Assembly (NCBI GenBank): GCA_947628075.1
Contig: CANQYF010000015.1
Span: forward strand, 1 to 18,757
Source of the DNA: an uncultured Bacilli bacterium
GTDB lineage: Bacteria; Bacillota_I; Bacilli_A; RF39; UBA660
DNA length: 18,757 nt
Direction: 5' to 3'
The notes under the pieces are model-generated. The model did no database searches and had not been told where the DNA came from. It worked only from the letters and a program-made list of their open reading frames with translations. The number at the start of each line of letters is the position of its first letter. Position 1 is the stretch's first letter. Positions 14,364 to 18,757 of this stretch are shown in pieces. The position numbers were made by a program, and so were the translations under genes.

Positions 14364-15309
14364 TCAAATGTTCCTTTATATATCTTACAGTTTCTCTAAC
14401 TGCTTCATCACTAGTTTTACTTGCTGTCCAACCAACATTATGGATTTTTGTTAAATCATATTGGAATTTAGGTACATCGCCTTTCCAACCAACATTACCA
14501 CCAGTATAATGATATTTTACATCTTTATATCCTAGTTCTTCACAAACAATATCAGCAATTGTTGTAACGCTTGTTGCACTTTCTACTCCGGCATTATAAA
14601 TTTCAACACCTTGTAACATATCAATATCTAAAGTAAATTTAACGATAGCATCAATTAAATCAAAAACATAAATATATGGTTTTGTTTGTGTACCATTACC
14701 TAGTATTTCTAATTCATTAGGATTATTTTGTAATTTTCTTATAAAATCGTAAATTACACCATGAGTTAAATTAGGACCTATTACATTTGGAAATCTAAAA
14801 ATGACTGTACTAAAATCATTCATAAATGAATAAGATTGAATGAAACTTTCACTAGCTAGTTTAGCACCGCCATAATATGATATTGGTTTTAAATCCCCAA
14901 TATTTTCACTTAACAATTCCTGCTTTTCACCATATACAGCAGAAGTTGATGAAAAGAATAATTTTTTACAACCAATTCTTCGCATTAACTCCAATGTATT
15001 TACCGTAGTCATAAAAGTATCATTATAATCTACTGATGGATTTTTACTACCTTTCTGAATATCAGAATTGGCTGCTAGATGATAAACTATATCAAATTTT
15101 TTCTCTTTTAAAGCCTCCCAAAATTCGTTTCCTTTAGCAATATCAAGATTATAAAATTTATAATTACTATTATCTCTAAAGCAATTGACATTTTCCTCTT
15201 TCCCTAAAGTAAAGTTATCTACAACTACTACTTCGTGTCCTCTTTTTAATAATTCTCTTACTAAGTGAGTTCCAATAAATCCAGCACCACCTGTGACTAA
15301 TATTTTCAT
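14335..15309 (-). CDS. NAD-dependent sugar epimerase/dehydratase (extended SDR)
   Basis: 324 residues with the NAD-binding G-G-A-G-F-I-G (7-13), D31 after the second strand, H-L-A-A-N-S-D (77-83), the catalytic S-S-T-S-A-V-Y-G stretch (120-127) and Y146-G-G-A-K150. Length and motifs fit the GalE/UDP-glucose 4-epimerase branch rather than the longer GDP-mannose dehydratases. Its place between hddA and the fused HddC-GmhB gene suggests it acts on the heptose nucleotide or on another NDP-sugar of the same glycan. Substrate cannot be read from the sequence. GGAGGA precedes the ATG at 15307-15309, 19 bases after hddA. Confidence 0.9.
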   Translation of the reverse strand: MKILVTGGAGFIGTHLVRELLKRGHEVVVVDNFTLGKEENVNCFRDNSNYKFYNLDIAKGNEFWEALKEKKFDIVYHLAANSDIQKGSKNPSVDYNDTFMTTVNTLELMRRIGCKKLFFSSTSAVYGEKQELLSENIGDLKPISYYGGAKLASESFIQSYSFMNDFSTVIFRFPNVIGPNLTHGVIYDFIRKLQNNPNELEILGNGTQTKPYIYVFDLIDAIVKFTLDIDMLQGVEIYNAGVESATSVTTIADIVCEELGYKDVKYHYTGGNVGWKGDVPKFQYDLTKIHNVGWTASKTSDEAVRETVRYIKEHLNESSYNGWW

Positions 15310-15327
15310 AAATACATTCCTCCTCTA

Positions 15328-16305
15328 TTAGTTAACAAAAATTACTGTCGTTCCTTGATGATCAAATTTAAAATCCATTTCTGGAAGTTCACTCATAGCC
15401 TTACGGAATTTTTCTTGCTTTTCTTCGGGAACATAGAATAAGAAAAAACCACTTCCACCTGCTCCTAAAATTTTTCCTCCAGTGGCACCATTTTTTAAAG
15501 CCAAATCATACCATTTATCAAATTTAGGATTAGAAACGCCACTGGCAAGTGTCTTTTTTATAAGCCAATTTTCATGTAATATTCTTCCAACAGCATCAAT
15601 ATTATTGTGTTCGAGTTCATATTTAAGTTCATGTGTAAGTTCAACAATTCTTTTTTGTCCATTTTCTTTATCTTTTACATTAATCATATTATGTGATTGT
15701 TCTTTTAATATTTCTGAAGCACTATGTTCACCACCAACATATAACAATATTAAATTTTTTTCTAATTGATTATATGATTCTTTACTCATTAGTATTGGCT
15801 CAACAAAAACAGAACCATCTTTGTTAAATTGATAATAATTAAGTCCACCATAAGCTGCTGCATATTGATCTTGTTTACCAATTGGATTTTTTAAAACATT
15901 TATTTCCATATCACAAGCAGCTTGAGCTACTTCTTCATCAGATATATATTCTCTTTTTTGACATTTTAAATTTTTGATTAAACCAACTGTAAAGGCACTA
16001 GAAGAACCTAAACCAGTACCTTGAGGTACATCAGCAATTGAAGTAATTTCATATCCTTCTAATCCTTCTTTTTTTAAACATTCCCTAAATATTGAATGTT
16101 CAATATCATTAACATTATCGACAGTCTCTGTTTTTGAATATTTTAAAACTGTTGTCTTTTTGTCAAATGATGGATGAGAAGTTATATACATATATTTTTT
16201 TATTGTTGTACTTATTACACATCCGCCATTTTTTTCATAAAAAACTGGCAAATCACTACCACCACCACATAAACTTACTCGAAAAGGAGTTTTTGTTATA
16301 ACCAT
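15328..16305 (-). CDS. hddA: D-glycero-alpha-D-manno-heptose 7-phosphate kinase-like (GHMP)
   Basis: A 325-residue GHMP kinase. T-P-F-R-V-S-L-C-G-G-G-S-D-L-P (6-20) and the ATP loop G-L-G-S-S-S-A (98-104) are typical of HddA, as are I-G-K-Q-D-Q-Y-A-A-A-Y-G-G in the middle and G-A-G-G-S-G-F-F at the end. HddA makes the alpha-1,7-bisphosphate that leads to a GDP-activated heptose, unlike HldE which makes the beta form for ADP-heptose. The neighbouring gmhA and GmhB-HddC fusion support this substrate; a related sugar kinase such as a fucose-type kinase is the alternative. It is first in the operon, with GAGGTG before the ATG. Confidence 0.88.
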   Translation of the reverse strand: MVITKTPFRVSLCGGGSDLPVFYEKNGGCVISTTIKKYMYITSHPSFDKKTTVLKYSKTETVDNVNDIEHSIFRECLKKEGLEGYEITSIADVPQGTGLGSSSAFTVGLIKNLKCQKREYISDEEVAQAACDMEINVLKNPIGKQDQYAAAYGGLNYYQFNKDGSVFVEPILMSKESYNQLEKNLILLYVGGEHSASEILKEQSHNMINVKDKENGQKRIVELTHELKYELEHNNIDAVGRILHENWLIKKTLASGVSNPKFDKWYDLALKNGATGGKILGAGGSGFFLFYVPEEKQEKFRKAMSELPEMDFKFDHQGTTVIFVN

Positions 16306-16309
16306 ATTT

Positions 16310-16347
16310 ACACCTCACTATTTTTTTTTATTATTAATTTCATTATA
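16310..16347 (-). promoter_or_regulatory. Heptose-operon promoter and SD
   Basis: On the minus strand TATAAT at 16342-16347 preceded by TGG (extended -10); the -35 position is only A-rich. A leader of about 30 bases carries GAGGTG shortly before the hddA ATG. Confidence 0.6.
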
Positions 16348-16476
16348 CCATACTTTATTTTAACTTTTTTTCTTAAGCTTTACTTTTCTCAAAAAAACAA
16401 AAATGTTAATAATATTATTGATATAAAATAATTGCTATGTATAGAATTTATTTTTAAAATTTGCACAATTAAATGC
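16348..16476. other. Non-coding spacer between glycosyltransferase and heptose operons
   Basis: About 130 bases of AT-rich DNA without an ORF. I see no convincing hairpin terminator for the GT4 gene that stops at 16477, so some read-through into hddA is possible. Homopolymeric A/T runs are the only pattern. Confidence 0.4.
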
Positions 16477-17598
16477 TTATTTATTTTCTTTATCTATTCC
16501 TAGCAATAAATTTTCTAAGTTTTTTGCTTGATTTTGAAATGTAAACTTAGAAATATATTTTTTGCCATTATTTGATAGTTTTTTATAAAGCTTATTATCA
16601 TTTATTAATTTTTCTGCACAATTAACAAATTCATCTATACTATTAGCACTAAAACCACAATTATTGTCTTCGGCCATTTCTTTTATTCCGCCGACATAAG
16701 TGGAAATAAAAGGCTTTCCTAGTACAAGCCCTTCTGATAAAGTTGCTGAAAATCCCTCAGCAGTAGATGTCATAATTATTGCATCACATTTTGCAAAATA
16801 AGGATATTGATTTTTTTGAAATCCTAATAATTTAACATATTTTTCTAAATGATATGTTTTTATCTTCTCTTCAACGGCATTTTTTAGATTGCCTTGTCCC
16901 AACATCCATATTTCAAAATCTAATCCTTTTATTCTCATAGCATTTGCTATTTCTATCAAATAAAGTGGGTTTTTTCGTTCATCTAATCTACCAGCATATA
17001 AAAAAGTGAATTTATTTTTTTGTATACCAATTTTTTCTTTGGACATATTAATAATTCTATCAATATTTATACCATTAGGAATAATGGTAGTTTTATCTTT
17101 ATGCTCAGGAAATATATCAACTATTGAATTATATGTATTTTCTGAAATAGCAACAATTCTATTTATAGTTTTATAGGCTCTTTTTTGTAACCATAAATTA
17201 TACTTGCGTTGCCTTAAATCATAAATATCTGTATGTACCCATGAAATAGTTTTTCCTTTTTTATTAAGTAAAAAAGTTGGTATTAAATAATTAAAAGCTA
17301 TTTCATAATCATATTTTTTTTTGATATATATTTTTCTTAAAACACTTGGAAAGAATTCTAATAAAAATTTATATGCCCACATTTTAATGTGATTATCTTT
17401 TGTTGAGTCTATGACGGGTTTTAATACGTTAATTCTTTTATCTACTTCTTCTATTTTTATATTTGCATGCCAATATTCTAAAATATCAATATCATACCTA
17501 TTAAAATCCATATGATTGGCTAAATTTGCTAAGAGATTTTCTGCTCCGCCACCATAGCTAAAAGACCAAATTATAAATAAAATTTTTTTCTTTTTCAT
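16477..17598 (-). CDS. GT4-family glycosyltransferase
   Basis: 373 residues, GT-B fold retaining transferase. The N-terminal domain has S-Y-G-G-G-A-E (14-20), the linker I-P-N-G-I-N (173-178), and the donor domain Y-A-G-R-L-D-E-R-K-N-P (201-211), G-F near 259 and the E-x7-E motif in E281-G-F-S-A-T-L-S-E289. These are standard GT4 (GlgA/WaaG/PimA-like) features; donor and acceptor are unknown. It starts in an ATGA overlap with the Alg13-like gene, so it is translated with it, and AGGTGA lies upstream. A role in building the heptose-containing glycan is inferred from location. Confidence 0.9.
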   Translation of the reverse strand: MKKKKILFIIWSFSYGGGAENLLANLANHMDFNRYDIDILEYWHANIKIEEVDKRINVLKPVIDSTKDNHIKMWAYKFLLEFFPSVLRKIYIKKKYDYEIAFNYLIPTFLLNKKGKTISWVHTDIYDLRQRKYNLWLQKRAYKTINRIVAISENTYNSIVDIFPEHKDKTTIIPNGINIDRIINMSKEKIGIQKNKFTFLYAGRLDERKNPLYLIEIANAMRIKGLDFEIWMLGQGNLKNAVEEKIKTYHLEKYVKLLGFQKNQYPYFAKCDAIIMTSTAEGFSATLSEGLVLGKPFISTYVGGIKEMAEDNNCGFSANSIDEFVNCAEKLINDNKLYKKLSNNGKKYISKFTFQNQAKNLENLLLGIDKENK

Positions 17599-18077
17599 TT
17601 TGAATCACCTATATAACTCTCCAACAATTTTATTAAATTTTTAGTATTTGACTTGTATTTTTTAGGCTTAAATTTTTTAGCTTTTTTTATAGTTTCAGCC
17701 AAATTGTCTAAATCATCTAAATGAATTAGTAAACCATCATTACTAAAATTTTCTAAAATTTGTAACTGGTGGTTACTTGCAACTTCGCCATACTCCTTTA
17801 ATCTAGCAACACCAACTACAACTTTTTGATTTTTTAATCCCATAGTAATGCTACCAACTCCCCCATGGGTAAGTAAAATATCACATTTTTTTATTAATTT
17901 ATTTAATTCCTCAATAGATAATAAATCAAATATGGTCATATATTGAGAATTAAATTTTGTACAACCTGCTTGTACAATTACTTCATCTTTTATTTTTCCT
18001 GATGCTAAATTTTTTTCTAGCGCTTCTAAAATTCTAGGAAAAGGTTTATCACTAGTACCTAATGTTACTAAAATCAA
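17595..18077 (-). CDS. Alg13/PssE-like glycosyltransferase subunit (TTG start)
   Basis: 160 residues: the nucleotide-sugar-binding half of a two-part GT28-type enzyme. It starts I-L-V-T-L-G-T-S and carries T-H-G-G-V-G-S-I (about 70-77), the glycine motif of Alg13/PssE/EpsF-type proteins. The start is TTG at 18075-18077, which forms a TTGA overlap with the Alg14-like stop and lies 9 bases after AGGAGG. An in-frame TTG three codons earlier would abut the ribosome site and is rejected. The partner is encoded directly upstream. Together such pairs usually add the second sugar of a lipid-linked repeat unit; the sugar here is unknown. Confidence 0.85.
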   Translation of the reverse strand: MILVTLGTSDKPFPRILEALEKNLASGKIKDEVIVQAGCTKFNSQYMTIFDLLSIEELNKLIKKCDILLTHGGVGSITMGLKNQKVVVGVARLKEYGEVASNHQLQILENFSNDGLLIHLDDLDNLAETIKKAKKFKPKKYKSNTKNLIKLLESYIGDSK

Positions 18078-18544
18078 TATATCCAACCTCCTAACTTAGC
18101 TTTGGGATAAAGTTTTAACATTTCTTCCCATTGAACTAAAAACAAGTCAGCAATTGGATATACTAATCTACCTGAAAGTGTTTTACTATTTCGGTTGGCA
18201 AAAGTTTCAATAAAAATTATTTTGCTACCAAAAATTTTGCCAATATAACATATAGGAACTGCTGTGTGTGTACCAGTTGTAATTATATATCTTGGTCTTA
18301 TAGTTAAATAATAATATAATGATTTAACCGAATTAGCAATTAACTTAAAAGGATATGATATCATATGCTTACGACTACCATAAATTAAATATTTAACTTT
18401 CCCTGGAAATTTTTTTTGTAAGCTTAGAGTTGATTTATCTTTTTCAGTTATAATATGATAATCATATTTTTTAAACATTGGTTCAAGTTGTAATAATTCA
18501 TTTAAATGTCCTCCCGTTGAGGATATAAATAGCACTTTTTTCAT
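18074..18544 (-). CDS. Alg14/PssD-like glycosyltransferase membrane subunit
   Basis: 156 residues. S-S-T-G-G-H-L-N-E-L (8-17), I-I-T-T-G-T-H-T-A-V-P (87-97), I-E-T-F-A-N-R (112-118) and the C-terminal G-G-W-I-Y are typical of Alg14/PssD/EpsE proteins, and the length is normal. A hydrophobic stretch around 62-82 should bind the membrane and recruit the Alg13-like partner. The ATG at 18542-18544 overlaps a TAA stop (TAATG) of an upstream reading frame, with AAGGTG as ribosome site, so the gene was built to follow another gene that is now only a stump. Confidence 0.9.
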   Translation of the reverse strand: MKKVLFISSTGGHLNELLQLEPMFKKYDYHIITEKDKSTLSLQKKFPGKVKYLIYGSRKHMISYPFKLIANSVKSLYYYLTIRPRYIITTGTHTAVPICYIGKIFGSKIIFIETFANRNSKTLSGRLVYPIADLFLVQWEEMLKLYPKAKLGGWIY

Positions 18545-18693
18545 TATATCACCTTAACAAAATTTTTTATAATAGGTATTCTTCGCAAAATACTTGTAAT
18601 GAGTCCACAAACTAAAAATAAACCTAATTCTAATATTATTATACCAACAATAGGATTAAAAGTAAAAATATTTTGAATATTTGTTAATCCTTT
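18544..18693 (-). pseudogene. C-terminal stump of a membrane protein (acyltransferase-3-like end)
   Basis: An open frame of 49 codons without a start, ending at TAA 18544-18546 in a TAATG overlap with the Alg14-like gene. It encodes a hydrophobic helix (N-P-I-V-G-I-I-I-L-E-L-G-L-F-L-V) followed by L-R-R-I-P-I-I-K. A final helix plus a basic I-P-I-x-K tail is what many acyltransferase-3 (OafA-like) and some other polysaccharide membrane proteins end with. An in-frame TAA at 18694-18696 and stops in all three frames further upstream cut it off, so the rest of the gene is missing. It could be a deletion remnant, a rearrangement boundary or an assembly join. Confidence 0.55.
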
Positions 18694-18697
18694 TTAG

Positions 18698-18730
18698 AAA
18701 TGATACCTTATCATTAGTTAAAATGATACC
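18698..18730. repeat. Direct repeat AAATGATACC with internal hairpin
   Basis: AAATGATACC occurs at 18698-18707 and 18721-18730 (period 23). The first copy is also half of a small inverted repeat, AATGATA (18699-18705) and TATCATT (18709-18715) with a 3-base loop. The pair lies just upstream of the broken reading frame and directly downstream of a predicted -10 box. Confidence 0.55.
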
Positions 18731-18736
18731 ATTATA
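18731..18736 (-). promoter_or_regulatory. Possible extended -10 promoter for the glycosyltransferase unit
   Basis: TATAAT on the minus strand preceded by TGA. The -35 position is at or beyond the end of the window, so it cannot be judged. Transcription would begin inside the direct repeats and run into the stump and the Alg14/Alg13/GT4 genes. Confidence 0.4.
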
Positions 18737-18757
18737 TCAATGATGTATAATATCTTT

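Noticed and set aside
15482..15769. Plus-strand open frame inside hddA
   Set aside because: Antisense to a conserved GHMP kinase; no independent support.
18084..18086. Earlier TTG as start of the Alg13-like gene
   Set aside because: It abuts AGGAGG with almost no spacing. The TTG at 18075-18077 has 9-base spacing, a TTGA overlap with the previous stop and the family-typical I-L-V-T-L-G-T start.
1..18757. Mycoplasma genetic code (TGA as Trp)
   Set aside because: Several genes end naturally at TGA in overlaps or before ribosome sites, and tryptophans in conserved motifs are encoded by TGG.

Overview
The window is AT-rich DNA, very poor in G+C outside the most conserved codons, from a bacterium with tight Gram-positive-style genes: AGGAGG/AGGTG ribosome sites, short spacers and overlapping stops and starts. 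TGA is a genuine stop (it ends the genes at 9810, 17595 and 18074), so this is not a code-4 Mycoplasma. The topoisomerase IV pair, the YlbD-like, YlbE-like and SpoVIF-like small proteins and the base composition suggest a low-GC Bacilli/Firmicutes lineage, possibly one of the uncultured gut groups near the Mollicutes. That placement is inference. Almost everything is read from the minus strand; the only plus-strand gene is the DUF6512-like membrane protein at 102-644.

Layout from left to right. (1) 1-1290: the DUF6512-like gene converges, across a bidirectional terminator, with a ylbE-like/ylbD-like pair. (2) 1292-5716: parE then parC (topoisomerase IV) from a clear promoter. (3) 5783-8250: a single-pass membrane protein with a long acidic tail, a SpoVIF-like protein and a YerB/DUF3048-like anchored protein. 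(4) 8275-12279: an ACP-centred acyl cassette, read as fkbH-like, acyl carrier protein, VOC protein, MBOAT acyltransferase. (5) 12364-16347: a heptose operon, read as hddA-like kinase, NAD-dependent epimerase, a fused nucleotidyltransferase-HAD phosphatase (HddC-GmhB) and gmhA. (6) 16477-18757: glycosyltransferases, read as an Alg14-like/Alg13-like pair and a GT4 enzyme, preceded by the C-terminal stump of a membrane protein.

How it fits together: blocks 4-6 look like one surface-glycan locus. GmhA, HddA and the fused enzyme together cover all four steps from sedoheptulose 7-phosphate to GDP-D-glycero-alpha-D-manno-heptose. The glycosyltransferases would build a lipid-linked or surface glycan. 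The FkbH-ACP-VOC-MBOAT set could load a three-carbon (glyceryl-type) group on a carrier protein and pass it through a membrane acyltransferase to an extracellular acceptor, formally like the Dlt system but with different loading chemistry. The locus is cut into transcription units by strong hairpins at 10223-10246 and 12364-12415. Several units start from extended -10 (TGnTATAAT-type) promoters with poor -35 boxes.

No rRNA, tRNA, CRISPR, transposase or riboswitch was recognised. No gene-free stretch exceeds 300 bases; the longest (18545-18757, 16306-16476, 12258-12439) are described as features.
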